From an uncultured Bacteroidaceae bacterium (GTDB lineage Bacteria > Bacteroidota > Bacteroidia > Bacteroidales > Bacteroidaceae), in the NCBI GenBank assembly GCA_944320965.1, contig CALUJO010000007.1, positions 21,164-85,163 of the forward strand: 64,000 bases of DNA, in the 5' to 3' direction. This document shows, in pieces, positions 1 to 8,960 of this stretch. Both the position numbers and the translations under genes were made by a program. A model generated the notes under the pieces. It saw only the letters and a program-made list of their open reading frames with translations, was not told where the DNA came from and made no database searches. Within the stretch, counting starts at the first letter, position 1. Each line of letters starts with the position of its first letter.

Positions 1-80
1 AACCTTCAACATTTTTGGCAAATACATTAAAGGTTTTCCGCAAAATCGACCGCATGTTTTCTACAATAAAACAAAAAAAC
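1..80. repeat. 22-base degenerate tandem repeat, partial array
   Basis: About three and a half units of 22-23 bases, cut by the window edge. Two clear units run 12-33 and 34-56. Each begins with a T-run, has GCAAA in the middle and ends in AAGG or CATG; the first contains ACATTAAAGG. The same pattern appears at 32488-32600 and 45679-45780. There is no reading frame and the units differ from each other, so this is an old, decayed array. Confidence 0.55.
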
Positions 81-111
81 GAGTACAATTCTACCAATAG
101 CTTAATCCAAT

Positions 112-160
112 AAAAAACAAAATCTGCCGGCAGATCAACATATTTGCTACTGGCAGATTT
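112..160 (-). terminator. Terminator after the histidine kinase gene
   Basis: AAATCTGCC at 120-128 pairs with GGCAGATTT at 152-160. On the minus strand the hairpin is followed by a T-rich run (the A-run at 112-119). It lies 31 bases past the stop codon of the kinase gene, as expected for a rho-independent terminator. The inner sequence CTGCCGGCAG at 124-133 is also self-complementary. Confidence 0.6.
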
Positions 161-190
161 CATAATTATGAAAATTAAAAGCAATTAATA

Positions 191-1486
191 TCAGACTTTG
201 CTTAATGAGAATATAAACTTCAAACCGCCCTCCGGTTTGTTTTTAACTGTTACATTACCATTATGGAAAAGAACGGAATGCTTGACAATGGCAAGTCCAA
301 GTCCCGTGCCTCCTGTTTGCCTTGACCTACCCTTGTCAACACGGTAAAAACGCTCAAACAAATGTTCTATATGCTTTTCTTCAACGCCTATACCATTATC
401 TTCAAAAGAAATGACACACTCCTTGTCATTGTTTTCAAGCAGGCTTATAGTTATAACCGAACCTTCCGAATATGCAATGGCGTTTTCTGTAAGATTTCTG
501 AATATAGAAACAATCAGCGAAGAATTTCCCATTATTGTGACATCTTCATCAAAATGGGTTACGAGTTCAAACCTTTTGTCGGAAGGATACACAGCCAGTT
601 CCTCCTTCAGGTCATTAATGATTTCATTAAGATTTACCTTTTCTTTGTCAATCTTATGGCCGCCTTCCTCAATTCTTGTTATAAGCGAAACATCCCTCAA
701 CAGGTTTCTTAGTCTCTGACAGCTCTGATAACAGCGGTCAATCATCTTTGTCTGCTGTTCTTCGGTAAGCTTTGTATTTATAAGGGTTTCCAGACATACC
801 TGCATTGATGCCACAGGAGTTTTCAATTCATGGTTTATGTTGTTGGTAAGCTGACGCTTTATCCGTATTTTCTCCTGCTCCTGCTCCAGATACCTTATAT
901 AATGTTTGTCGCCCTGGTTCAGTGTATGCAATATCATAAATATTACAACCATTATGATTACTGTAAGGATAATGACCATCCACCACGTACTCATGTCTGT
1001 TTTCAACATGCTTTTAAGTGAAACAGTATACGGGAGAGCACTCCTTACTATATAATCATCTGCCAAAGTTGCCGAATAAAAATAACGGACTTGATTGGTC
1101 TTTGATACCCGGCCAATGGCCCGTCCTTCACCATCAGCCAATGCAGAGGCTATTTCTGCACGGTTAATATGATTTTCCATATCGGAGATGTCCTCCTGAT
1201 TGTCATATATCACCTTACCGTCAAGCGATATCAAAGTTATCCTTATATCATCCGAATATAAGGAATACCCCTTAACAGCCTTGTCAATTGGCACGCCTTC
1301 GGACAATTCGGTTATAAGAAACCTGTTCAACAGTTGCAGCTGAACATCAAGCTCATTAATCTTATGCTCCTTCTCCTTGCTGTACTGATGCGAAAGGAAC
1401 AATATAACCAATGCCCAAAGCAATATAACGGGCAGAAGGAAAAGAACATTCCTCTTAAATTTACTATACACTGAAGCCATAGCCAT
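191..1486 (-). CDS. PhoR-like sensor histidine kinase
   Basis: A 431-residue membrane-bound histidine kinase that would phosphorylate the response regulator encoded just upstream. A first membrane helix lies near residues 14-32, a periplasmic sensor region at 33-165 and a second helix at about 168-187. The dimerisation box has the phospho-acceptor His219 in HELKTP. The ATPase domain shows the N box (Asn331/Asn335), the G1 box DNGIG from Asp363, and the G2 box GTGLGLA near 393-399. The gene overlaps the regulator's end by 23 bases, so the two are co-translated; ATG at 1486 or 1480 could be the start. The pst operon lies immediately beyond, divergently transcribed, so a phosphate-sensing (PhoR) role is likely. 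That role is inferred from context and not from a diagnostic sensor motif. Confidence 0.85.
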   Translation of the reverse strand: MAMASVYSKFKRNVLFLLPVILLWALVILFLSHQYSKEKEHKINELDVQLQLLNRFLITELSEGVPIDKAVKGYSLYSDDIRITLISLDGKVIYDNQEDISDMENHINRAEIASALADGEGRAIGRVSKTNQVRYFYSATLADDYIVRSALPYTVSLKSMLKTDMSTWWMVIILTVIIMVVIFMILHTLNQGDKHYIRYLEQEQEKIRIKRQLTNNINHELKTPVASMQVCLETLINTKLTEEQQTKMIDRCYQSCQRLRNLLRDVSLITRIEEGGHKIDKEKVNLNEIINDLKEELAVYPSDKRFELVTHFDEDVTIMGNSSLIVSIFRNLTENAIAYSEGSVITISLLENNDKECVISFEDNGIGVEEKHIEHLFERFYRVDKGRSRQTGGTGLGLAIVKHSVLFHNGNVTVKNKPEGGLKFIFSLSKV

Positions 1487-2153
1487 ATCCTGAACGTGTA
1501 ATTATATATTTGCCATATTTGCCTATCTTCTGTCTGAGACGTGTAACATTTACGTCTATTGTACGGTCAAGAACAATAGATTCGCCTTTCCATACACGCT
1601 CCAGAATCTCATCCCTGCTATATATTCTACCGATATGTGACATGAAAAACGCAAGAAGCTCAAATTCTTTCTTTGCAAGTTTAACTTCTTCGCCGTCAAC
1701 AGTACAACGCATCAGAAGTTTGTCAACAACAAGTCCTTCGACAACCAGTTGCTCGGGCTCTTCATTCTGACCTTTCAACGGAGAAGTTCTTCTCAGGACA
1801 CTTTTAACACGGGCGATTACATTTCTTATTGTATATGGTTTTGTTATATAATCATCTGCTCCCAGATTAAGTCCCATAATCATATCATCCTCAGTATCTT
1901 TCGCAGTACAGAATATAATAGGTATATCTGCCGTCAAAGGATTCTTCTTCAACATCTTGGCAAATTTTATTCCGCTGATTTCTCCCATCATTATATCAAG
2001 CAGAATCAGATTATATATTTTTATATCCAAAGTAAGGGCCTCTTCAGCACTCTCTGCTACATCTACCTCATAACCTTCATTTTCCAAATTGAGTTTCAAT
2101 ACCTCACAAAGTATCTCCTCATCGTCTACTACAAGTATTCTTTTTGTCTCCAT
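1464..2153 (-). CDS. OmpR/PhoB-family response regulator
   Basis: A 229-residue two-component regulator with an N-terminal receiver (about residues 4-118) and a C-terminal winged-helix OmpR-type DNA-binding domain (about 135-229). The receiver has the acidic pair Asp10/Asp11, the phosphorylation site Asp53 in LLLD, Thr83 and the conserved Lys105 before Pro. I start it at ATG 2153, where METKRILVVDDEE begins as receivers do; the upstream in-frame extension has no homologous character. It is first in an operon with the histidine kinase and divergent from the phosphate porin and pst genes, so it is probably the PhoB-like regulator of that operon. No Pho box was identified by eye. Confidence 0.87.
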   Translation of the reverse strand: METKRILVVDDEEILCEVLKLNLENEGYEVDVAESAEEALTLDIKIYNLILLDIMMGEISGIKFAKMLKKNPLTADIPIIFCTAKDTEDDMIMGLNLGADDYITKPYTIRNVIARVKSVLRRTSPLKGQNEEPEQLVVEGLVVDKLLMRCTVDGEEVKLAKKEFELLAFFMSHIGRIYSRDEILERVWKGESIVLDRTIDVNVTRLRQKIGKYGKYIITRSGYGYGFSV

Positions 2154-2330
2154 ATTAATCGCTATTTTATTTTTGCAAAATAACATGTTTGTACAATACG
2201 ATAAACTCCAAAAATTCAAATTTAATTGAAATTTAATATTTTGTAGGGTAAAAAGTCCAGTAAAGCTCAATAATATACGTCTTTAATACTCTATTAACCG
2301 CAGTGAAACAATTATGTAATAATATACCAT

Positions 2331-2338
2331 TATTTTTG
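2331..2338 (+). promoter_or_regulatory. -7 element upstream of the phosphate operon
   Basis: TATTTTTG matches the Bacteroidota -7 consensus TAnnTTTG and lies 30 bases before the porin start codon. No good TTTG -33 element is seen at the usual distance, which would fit a promoter that depends on an activator such as the neighbouring response regulator. That dependence is inference. Confidence 0.4.
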
Positions 2339-2368
2339 TAGCGTCAAAAAAGAACAAGTATCATTGAA

Positions 2369-3355
2369 ATGAAAATAAAATTAATAATTATTACTCTACT
2401 GGCCTGTATTTCCCTTGTAAATGCAAAAGCACAAAATACAGAAAATGCAGAAAATAAAGGAAAAGCAATAATCAAAGTTTTCACAAATTTTCATTCCGGA
2501 TTTGGAAAAGACAAAAACGACAGAGGTTTTGAACTTGAACGTGCTTATCTAGGATACGAATATAAAATGAAAAACGGACTTTCAATAACAGGAGTAACCG
2601 ATATTGGAAAGTCTTCGGATATTGACGACTATCACAGATACGTATACATAAAGAACGCAATGGTATCGTGGACAAAAAAGAATCTGACAATTAACGGAGG
2701 ATTGATTTCTACCACAATCTTCAATTTTCAGGAAAAATTCTGGGGAAACAGATACCTGATGAAATCATTCCAGGACGAATATAAATTTGGCAGCAGTGCC
2801 GACCTTGGACTTTCGGTTTCATACAAATTTGCAAAATGGATTACAGCAGACGCTATAGTTGTCAATGGCGAAGGATACAAGAAAGTGCAGTTTGAAGACG
2901 GACTTAACTACGGACTTGGTGTAACACTTAATCCTGTAAAAGGATTCTTCATCCGACTTTACGGAGGTATAAACGAAGCAGCCGGTCCCGATGAAGAAAA
3001 GAACACTGTCAATATTGCCTCATTCATAGGATACAAATCGGACATATTCCGTATCGGAGCCGAATATAACAATATACAAAATTTCAAATATGCCAAAGGA
3101 GCTGACCTTAACGGTATTTCAATATATTCACATGTTAACCTGAAAAAAAAGATAAGCGTTTTTGCCAGATATGACAACCTGTTCTCCAAAGACGGATGGA
3201 ACAAGGAAAATGATCTATCGACAGTAACAGTCGGAACAGAAGTAAAACTTGGCAAATATGTAAAAATATCCCCAAACTTCCGTGTAGGCCTGCCGCGGGC
3301 TGACGGAGTCTCGGAATCTTATGCAGGGTATATAAGCTGCTACTTCGGAATATAA
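2369..3355 (+). CDS. Outer-membrane porin, probably phosphate-related
   Basis: A 328-residue protein with a signal peptide (about residues 1-21, ending near NAKAQ). Alternating polar and hydrophobic strands rich in Tyr, Phe and Gly are typical of an outer-membrane beta-barrel. It ends in an aromatic-hydrophobic segment (CYFGI), as porins do. It resembles Bacteroidota porins placed before pst genes and described as OprO/OprP-like. The gap to pstS is only 22 bases, so it is the first gene of the phosphate uptake operon and would bring phosphate across the outer membrane. The barrel call is firm; phosphate selectivity is inferred from position. Confidence 0.72.
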   Translation: MKIKLIIITLLACISLVNAKAQNTENAENKGKAIIKVFTNFHSGFGKDKNDRGFELERAYLGYEYKMKNGLSITGVTDIGKSSDIDDYHRYVYIKNAMVSWTKKNLTINGGLISTTIFNFQEKFWGNRYLMKSFQDEYKFGSSADLGLSVSYKFAKWITADAIVVNGEGYKKVQFEDGLNYGLGVTLNPVKGFFIRLYGGINEAAGPDEEKNTVNIASFIGYKSDIFRIGAEYNNIQNFKYAKGADLNGISIYSHVNLKKKISVFARYDNLFSKDGWNKENDLSTVTVGTEVKLGKYVKISPNFRVGLPRADGVSESYAGYISCYFGI

Positions 3356-3377
3356 CAATATCTTTAAAATAAAACAT

Positions 3378-4439
3378 ATGAAAAAGATTAATCAATTTTT
3401 AACTGTAATGTTTGTTGCAGTTGCAACACTTATGTCTTGTGGTGGAAATAATAACGGAAAACGTGAGGCACAATCTCTCTCCGGAGCAGGTGCTACTTTC
3501 CCGCTACCATTCTATAATGCAGTATTCGAACAGTATTCATCTGTAAGCGGTGACGAAGTTGCCTACGGTGGTATCGGTTCAGGCGGAGGTGTAAGAAACC
3601 TGAAAGACAAGATTGTTGACTTTGCCGGCAGTGACGCCTTCCTGTCAGACAAGGAAATGAGCACTATGGACAGTGTAATACATATCCCGACATGTATGGG
3701 AGCTGTAGTTCTGGCCTACAATCTTGATAATGTAAGCAACCTTAACCTGACAGGAGAACTTATTGCAGATATTTATTCTGGCGAAATCACAATGTGGAAT
3801 GACAAGCGCATTGTCGAAATAAACCCTGACGCAAAACTTCCATCAGAAAAAATAGTTCCGGTTTTCCGTTCAGACGGTTCTGGTACAACATTCGTATTCA
3901 CTGACTATCTAACTAAAGTGAGTGAAAAATGGGCTTCAAAATACGGATGCGGAAAATCTGTAAACTTCCCTGTAGGACAGGCTGCAAAAGGTAATCCGGG
4001 AGTTGCTGGAGTTATTAACCAGACTAAGAATTCTATCGGATATGTAGGTTCAGAATATGCATTCGCACAGAAAATTGCATATGCAAACATTCAGAACGCT
4101 TGCGGAGAATTCGTAGTTCCGACATCAGAATCAATCTCTGCTGCAGCATCAGGCGAGATACCTGCTGACACCCGTACTTCTATAACAAACTCAAATGCAA
4201 AGGGAGCATATCCGATAAGCACCTTTACATGGATTCTGTTATACAAGAACCAGAATTATTCAGACCGTACAAAAGAACAGGCTACAGCTACTCTAGAACT
4301 TGTCAAGTACATTCTTTCAGACAAGGCTCAGAAAATGACTTCTGCAGTACACTATGCACCGCTTCCAGCTAAAGCAATAGAATTGAGCTTGAAGAACCTG
4401 AAAACTATAACTTACGACAATGAACCTGTTTTAAAATAG
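3378..4439 (+). CDS. pstS: Phosphate ABC transporter, substrate-binding lipoprotein PstS
   Basis: A 353-residue periplasmic phosphate-binding protein. The signal peptide ends in a lipobox (LMSC, Cys21), so it is membrane-anchored. Family motifs include GAGATFP at about 36-42, the GSGGG loop near residue 70, and the SDGSGTT phosphate-binding loop in the middle of the protein. Length and layout are normal for PstS. It sits between the porin and pstC, five bases before pstC, within one operon that should be induced under phosphate limitation. Confidence 0.95.
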   Translation: MKKINQFLTVMFVAVATLMSCGGNNNGKREAQSLSGAGATFPLPFYNAVFEQYSSVSGDEVAYGGIGSGGGVRNLKDKIVDFAGSDAFLSDKEMSTMDSVIHIPTCMGAVVLAYNLDNVSNLNLTGELIADIYSGEITMWNDKRIVEINPDAKLPSEKIVPVFRSDGSGTTFVFTDYLTKVSEKWASKYGCGKSVNFPVGQAAKGNPGVAGVINQTKNSIGYVGSEYAFAQKIAYANIQNACGEFVVPTSESISAAASGEIPADTRTSITNSNAKGAYPISTFTWILLYKNQNYSDRTKEQATATLELVKYILSDKAQKMTSAVHYAPLPAKAIELSLKNLKTITYDNEPVLK

Positions 4440-4444
4440 GAATT

Positions 4445-5302
4445 ATGAGCGACAAACTGTTTCGAATATTTCTATTTATAGCTGCTTGTCTGATTCCGAT
4501 AATATGCGGGGGCATAATATATGCCCTCGTTACGGATGCCTACGAATCCTTTGAACACTTCGGTTTCCTTAATTTTATTTTCTCATCAGAATGGGACTAC
4601 ACAGAAGGAAACGAACAGTACGGGGCTCTTCCATTCATTGTCGGAACAATGATGACAACTTTTCTGGCTCTTTTGTTCTGTATTCCGTTTTCATTGCCTG
4701 TTGCACTTTTTGTGGGAGAATATTTCAAAGGAACACCTGTCGCAGCAATATTGAGTACGGTTACAGACCTTTTGGCCGGTATTCCTTCCATAATATACGG
4801 ATTGTGGGGATTCTTCACACTTAGACCGATAATTATGGCACTGGATATTTCACCCGAAGGTTCAAGTATCCTTACAGCTTCAATGGTTCTGTCAATAATG
4901 ATAATACCATATGCAGCCTCTCTAAGTGCCGAATTCATAAAAATGGTTCCTGCAGATCTTAAAGAAGGAGCATACAGCCTTGGTGCTACAAGATTTGAAG
5001 TAATAAGGAAAATTGTCTTTCCGGTAGCAGGTTCGGGTATATTTTCTTCCTATATACTTGCAATAGGACGAGCATTGGGAGAAACAATGACCGTAACAAT
5101 GCTTATAGGAAATACCAACCAGATACCAGATGGAATAACAGCAACCGGAAACTCAATGGCTTCCATAATAGCCAACCAGTTTGGAGAAGCAGACGGACTT
5201 AAGCTGTCATCACTGATAGCAATAGGTCTTATCCTCTTCCTTATTACTGCAGTAATAAACATGATAGGTAAAATAATGATTAAACGTGCAAGGATATCAT
5301 GA
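4445..5302 (+). CDS. pstC: Phosphate ABC transporter permease PstC
   Basis: A 285-residue inner-membrane permease with about six hydrophobic helices. The cytoplasmic EAA-type loop that contacts the ATPase appears as LKEGAYSLGATRFE followed by the KIVFP turn. It forms a heterodimer with PstA for phosphate import. Its stop codon overlaps the pstA start (ATGA at 5299-5302), indicating translational coupling. Length is normal for the family. Confidence 0.95.
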   Translation: MSDKLFRIFLFIAACLIPIICGGIIYALVTDAYESFEHFGFLNFIFSSEWDYTEGNEQYGALPFIVGTMMTTFLALLFCIPFSLPVALFVGEYFKGTPVAAILSTVTDLLAGIPSIIYGLWGFFTLRPIIMALDISPEGSSILTASMVLSIMIIPYAASLSAEFIKMVPADLKEGAYSLGATRFEVIRKIVFPVAGSGIFSSYILAIGRALGETMTVTMLIGNTNQIPDGITATGNSMASIIANQFGEADGLKLSSLIAIGLILFLITAVINMIGKIMIKRARIS

Positions 5303-6171
5303 TTATGAACGATATGAAAATTCTACAACGACTATATACCGACAAAATATTTAAAATAGCGGTATGTCTGTTTGCCGCCCTTACGGCAATTCCGTTGTTC
5401 GCAATATTGGGAGAAGTGCTTATAAAAGGATACAGCCAGCTTTCATGGTCTTTCTTCACCGAGCCGACTCCTACTGCCTACAAGGCGATGCAAGCAGTTG
5501 CAGCAGGCGAACCTATTCCCGGAGGTATCGCAAACGGTATCATAGGTAGCGTTATTATGCTTGGTATGGCAACTGTGGTTGCTGTCCCTATAGGTATCCT
5601 CTGCGGAGTTTACCTTGCAGAAAACAGCAAGAAACGTTTTGCGATAATTGTTAGTTATATAACTGACTTGCTGCAAGGAACACCGTCTGTCATAATAGGA
5701 ATAATAACCTATGTCTGGGTTGTAGTTCCGATGAAAGGCTATTCTGCCATAGCCGGAAGCGTTGCACTCTTCATAATGATGCTCCCGCTGATTATCCGTT
5801 CAACTGAAGAAACTGTGAAAATCCTGCCTGCATCCCTCAAGGAAGCCGGACTGGCACTGGGAGGGAACAATGCAAGGGTAACACTGAAAGTAATTCTTCC
5901 ATCTGCATTCGGAGGTATCTTTACCGGTATTCTGCTTGCAGTATCACGTGTTATCGGTGAAACGGCACCACTTATGTTTACAGCTCTCGGATGCTCTTTC
6001 ATAAGATGGGACATAGACAAACCTATTTCGGCAGTACCTCTTCTTATCTGGGAATTCTTCAATGACCCTAATCTCCAGGAACTTATATGGGGTGCATCAC
6101 TATTCCTTCTGATTTTTGTACTGTCATTAAACTTAACAGCTAAATATTTTGCAAAAAAATGGAACTCGTAA
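5299..6171 (+). CDS. pstA: Phosphate ABC transporter permease PstA
   Basis: A 290-residue permease partner of PstC with about six membrane helices. The EAA loop reads [22 protein letters not shown]. It starts at the ATGA overlap with pstC; a second ATG two codons later (5305) is an alternative. The end overlaps pstB by 13 bases, so pstC, pstA and pstB are tightly coupled. Confidence 0.94.
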   Translation: MIMNDMKILQRLYTDKIFKIAVCLFAALTAIPLFAILGEVLIKGYSQLSWSFFTEPTPTAYKAMQAVAAGEPIPGGIANGIIGSVIMLGMATVVAVPIGILCGVYLAENSKKRFAIIVSYITDLLQGTPSVIIGIITYVWVVVPMKGYSAIAGSVALFIMMLPLIIRSTEETVKILPASLKEAGLALGGNNARVTLKVILPSAFGGIFTGILLAVSRVIGETAPLMFTALGCSFIRWDIDKPISAVPLLIWEFFNDPNLQELIWGASLFLLIFVLSLNLTAKYFAKKWNS

Positions 6172-6926
6172 ATCCTATATTAGAATTCAAGAAAACTTGT
6201 GTATCATACTCCAAGCAGACTATGGCTGTGAAATATGTATCGGCAGCCATAGAACGCAATACCATAACTGCAATCATGGGACCATCCGGATGCGGTAAGA
6301 GTACTTTGCTAAGAGCTGCAAACCTTATGCATGCACTATACCCCAACATCAGAGTGGACGGAGAGATACTTCTGAACGGACAAAATATACTTTCGATGGA
6401 ACCGATTGAAGTACGCCGAAAAATCGGTATGGTATTCCAACGCCCTACTCCATTCCCTACAATGAGTATTTACGACAATGTGCTGGCAGGATACAGTCTT
6501 AACGGTATCAGACTTTCAAAAAGTGAACGAAATGAAATAGTCGAGAAATGCCTTAGAAACGTGGCTTTGTGGGATGAAGTAAAAGATGTTCTGAACAAGA
6601 AAGGAACATTTCTTTCAGGAGGACAGCAACAGCGTCTGTGCATTGCAAGAGCTTTGGCAATGAAACCGGAAGTATTGCTTATGGACGAGCCGACATCTGC
6701 ACTTGACCCTATAGCAACCAAACACATTGAAGATTTGATTCTGGAACTGCAGAAAGACGTTACTATCCTTATTGTTACACACAATATGGGACAGGCAAAA
6801 AGAATTTCTTCCCGTTCAATGTTCATGTATTTGGGTGATTTGGTTGAATATGACGATACGGAAAAGATGTTCTCCAACCCGACAGACGAACGTACAAGAG
6901 CTTATTTGACAGGTAAAATGGGATAA
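6159..6926 (+). CDS. pstB: Phosphate ABC transporter ATP-binding protein PstB
   Basis: A 255-residue ATPase of the phosphate importer. Walker A is GPSGCGKST at 41-49, the Q loop follows MVFQRP near 91-96, the ABC signature LSGGQQQ is at 152-158 and Walker B LLMDEP is at 173-178. The switch His is in the VTHNM segment. It closes the pst operon. No phoU follows; the next 311 bases are non-coding and then an unrelated thioesterase begins. Confidence 0.96.
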   Translation: MELVNPILEFKKTCVSYSKQTMAVKYVSAAIERNTITAIMGPSGCGKSTLLRAANLMHALYPNIRVDGEILLNGQNILSMEPIEVRRKIGMVFQRPTPFPTMSIYDNVLAGYSLNGIRLSKSERNEIVEKCLRNVALWDEVKDVLNKKGTFLSGGQQQRLCIARALAMKPEVLLMDEPTSALDPIATKHIEDLILELQKDVTILIVTHNMGQAKRISSRSMFMYLGDLVEYDDTEKMFSNPTDERTRAYLTGKMG

Positions 6927-7025
6927 ACATACGTCCCTCCTGTCAAACAGCACATACATCATATTAAACAAGAGCATACCCCAATTGGAATCTTTGTTAA
7001 TTTTTGTTTTGTAATGCTCTGTTAT

Positions 7026-7055
7026 TTTGCCTTTTAAAGCATTTTACTATTTTTG
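7026..7055 (+). promoter_or_regulatory. Bacteroidota-type promoter for thioesterase/ADH genes
   Basis: TTTG at 7026-7029 and TATTTTTG at 7048-7055 are separated by 18 bases, close to the Bacteroides consensus (TTTG, 19-20 bases, TAnnTTTG). Transcription would begin near 7062 and give a leader of about 175 bases. Confidence 0.5.
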
Positions 7056-7106
7056 CAGTATCAGAGCATATCGATGCAAGCATTATTAAATTGTACAGGT
7101 ACTCTT

Positions 7107-7141
7107 CATAATCAATAACGGTAAAGTCGTTATTGATTATG
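7107..7141. promoter_or_regulatory. Perfect 14-base inverted repeat in the leader
   Basis: CATAATCAATAACG at 7107-7120 is exactly repeated in inverse at 7128-7141, with a 7-base spacer. There is no T-run, so it is not a classical terminator. It lies downstream of the predicted promoter, so it may be an mRNA hairpin in the leader or a DNA operator for a dimeric regulator. Confidence 0.55.
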
Positions 7142-7237
7142 ATTCATTATTTGGGAATATTTAATACATTATAAATTCCTGCATCACCAGTTTCTGACAA
7201 ACAGCATAACTGTAATTACAAACAAAAAAACTTGTAT

Positions 7238-7675
7238 ATGGATATTGAAAACATAATATTCAAACACGAACTGCCGATACAACTTAGATTCAACGATGTT
7301 GATACATTCGGGCATGTAAACAACTCTATATATTTTTCTTTTTACGACCTTGCCAAGACAGACTATTTCAGTTCCGTCCTTCCGGAAGGGATGAACTGGA
7401 AAGAAACTGCGCTGGTCATTGCAAACATCAATGCGGATTTCATTTCACCGATATTCTTCAATGAAAACATTGTTGTAAAGACAACAACAACACACATCGG
7501 GAACAAAAGCATAAAACTTACACAGCTGGCAGTAAATATTATAACAAACGAAATAAAATGCGTATGCCAGACGGTAATGGTGGGTTTTAACCTTAAGACA
7601 CAGGAATCGGCAGAAATACCACAATCATGGAAAGATGCCATAATGGCTTATGAAGCCGAATCAAATATATCTTGA
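7238..7675 (+). CDS. Acyl-CoA thioesterase-like hotdog protein
   Basis: A 145-residue single hotdog-fold protein of the 4HBT (YbgC/FadM-like) group, which hydrolyse acyl-CoA or acyl-ACP thioesters. The signature is near the N terminus: Asp-x-x-Gly-His-Val-Asn-Asn (residues about 18-26), with the catalytic Asp of the family. I use ATG 7238; a TTG two codons earlier is in frame but less likely. An iron alcohol dehydrogenase follows after 33 bases and probably shares the transcript. The true substrate cannot be read from sequence. Confidence 0.75.
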   Translation: MDIENIIFKHELPIQLRFNDVDTFGHVNNSIYFSFYDLAKTDYFSSVLPEGMNWKETALVIANINADFISPIFFNENIVVKTTTTHIGNKSIKLTQLAVNIITNEIKCVCQTVMVGFNLKTQESAEIPQSWKDAIMAYEAESNIS

Positions 7676-7708
7676 ACTGAAACTTAACATAAATCAAATA
7701 ATGCAACT

Positions 7709-8884
7709 ATGAGTACACTGAAATTAACACACAACATTCCGACAAAACTTGTATTCGGATGCGGAGAATTAAAAAGACTCGCTACAGAGCCTATGCCGGG
7801 ACATAAGGCAATGATTGTAATATCATCCGGCAATTCAATGAAAAAACACGGTTACCTTGACAAAGTTGTAAAACTGCTTATTGAAAACGGAGGTACAGAA
7901 TCCGTTGTATTTGACAAGATCCAGCCAAATCCGACAAAGCGTCACGTTATGGAAGCCGCAGAAATCTGCAAAAAGGAAAAATGTGACTTTATAATAGGCC
8001 TTGGAGGAGGAAGCTCTATCGATTCTGCCAAGAGTATAGCAATCATGGCAAACAATGAAGGCGACTATTGGGATTACATACCTTCAGGTACAGGAAAAGG
8101 AATGGCAATAAAGAACAAGGCTCTGCCAATCATTGCAATCCCGACAACAGCAGGAACAGGAACAGAAGCAGACCCATGGACTGTTATCACAAATGAGGAG
8201 ACAAACGAAAAAATCGGATTCGGAAACAATGACACATTCCCTGTACTTTCGATTGTTGACCCGGAACTTATGACAAGTATTCCTCCACACCTGACAGCAT
8301 ATCAGGGATTTGATGCATTCTTCCATGCAGCCGAAGGCTATATTGCCAATTGTGCAACTCCAATAAGTGACCTGTATGCCCTTGAAAGCATACGACTTCT
8401 TTACAAATATCTTCCGGCAGCAGTAAATAACGGAAACGACCTTAAGGCAAGAAGCAAAGTGGCGCTTGCAAGCATGCTTGCCGGTATGGTAGAATCAACA
8501 TCAAGCTGTACATCGGAACATTCACTGGAACATGCAATGAGCGCATATTATCCTTCATTGCCTCACGGTGCAGGACTGATAGCAATATCACTTGCATACT
8601 TCGGTACATTCAAGAATGACTGTATGAAACGTTTCATGAAAATGGCCGAAACAATGACCGAAAAGAAGAGTGCACGCCCTTCCGACTTCCTTGAAGCACT
8701 TGAGACAATGCAAAAACAATGTAATGTAAACGACATCAAACTAAGCGATTACGGGATAACTCCTGAAGATTTCAACAAAATGAAGGAAAATGCCAGAATG
8801 ACTATGGGAGGCCTGTTTGCATGCGACCCACGCCCAATTACAGGAGAAGAAATAATGGATATATTCAGAAAATCTTATAAATAA
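7709..8884 (+). CDS. Iron-containing alcohol dehydrogenase
   Basis: A 391-residue group III (Fe-dependent) alcohol dehydrogenase. The nucleotide-binding region has GGGS at 99-102 followed by SIDSAK. Probable metal ligands are Asp202, His206, His275 and His286 (in the PHG motif), all present. Length is normal. Such enzymes reduce aldehydes or oxidise alcohols with NAD(P)H; butanol, lactaldehyde or 1,3-propanediol activities occur in close relatives, and the substrate here is unknown. It is followed by a strong bidirectional terminator. Confidence 0.87.
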   Translation: MSTLKLTHNIPTKLVFGCGELKRLATEPMPGHKAMIVISSGNSMKKHGYLDKVVKLLIENGGTESVVFDKIQPNPTKRHVMEAAEICKKEKCDFIIGLGGGSSIDSAKSIAIMANNEGDYWDYIPSGTGKGMAIKNKALPIIAIPTTAGTGTEADPWTVITNEETNEKIGFGNNDTFPVLSIVDPELMTSIPPHLTAYQGFDAFFHAAEGYIANCATPISDLYALESIRLLYKYLPAAVNNGNDLKARSKVALASMLAGMVESTSSCTSEHSLEHAMSAYYPSLPHGAGLIAISLAYFGTFKNDCMKRFMKMAETMTEKKSARPSDFLEALETMQKQCNVNDIKLSDYGITPEDFNKMKENARMTMGGLFACDPRPITGEEIMDIFRKSYK

Positions 8885-8901
8885 GAAACATATATCATAG
8901 T

Positions 8902-8950
8902 AAAACAAATCAGCCTGGCAGTATATTTTTCTGTCAGGCTGATTTGTTTT
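8902..8950. terminator. Bidirectional terminator between ADH and AraC genes
   Basis: A 20-base-pair stem (8902-8921 with 8931-8950, one G-U pair) with a 9-base loop. The stem starts with AAAACAAATCAG and ends with GATTTGTTTT, so both strands have a T-rich tail. It separates two convergent genes and serves both. Confidence 0.8.
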
Positions 8951-8960
8951 AAGATTCTAA

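Larger units (their letters stand above)
6927..7237. other. Intergenic region with promoter and inverted repeats
   Basis: No gene is seen. AGAGCAT occurs at about 6970 and 7064, and its reverse complement ATGCTCT at about 7014. A good promoter lies at 7026-7055 and a perfect 14-base inverted repeat at 7107-7141. The long leader (about 175 bases) suggests control of the thioesterase and dehydrogenase genes downstream. No terminator with a clear T-run was found after pstB. Confidence 0.5.
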
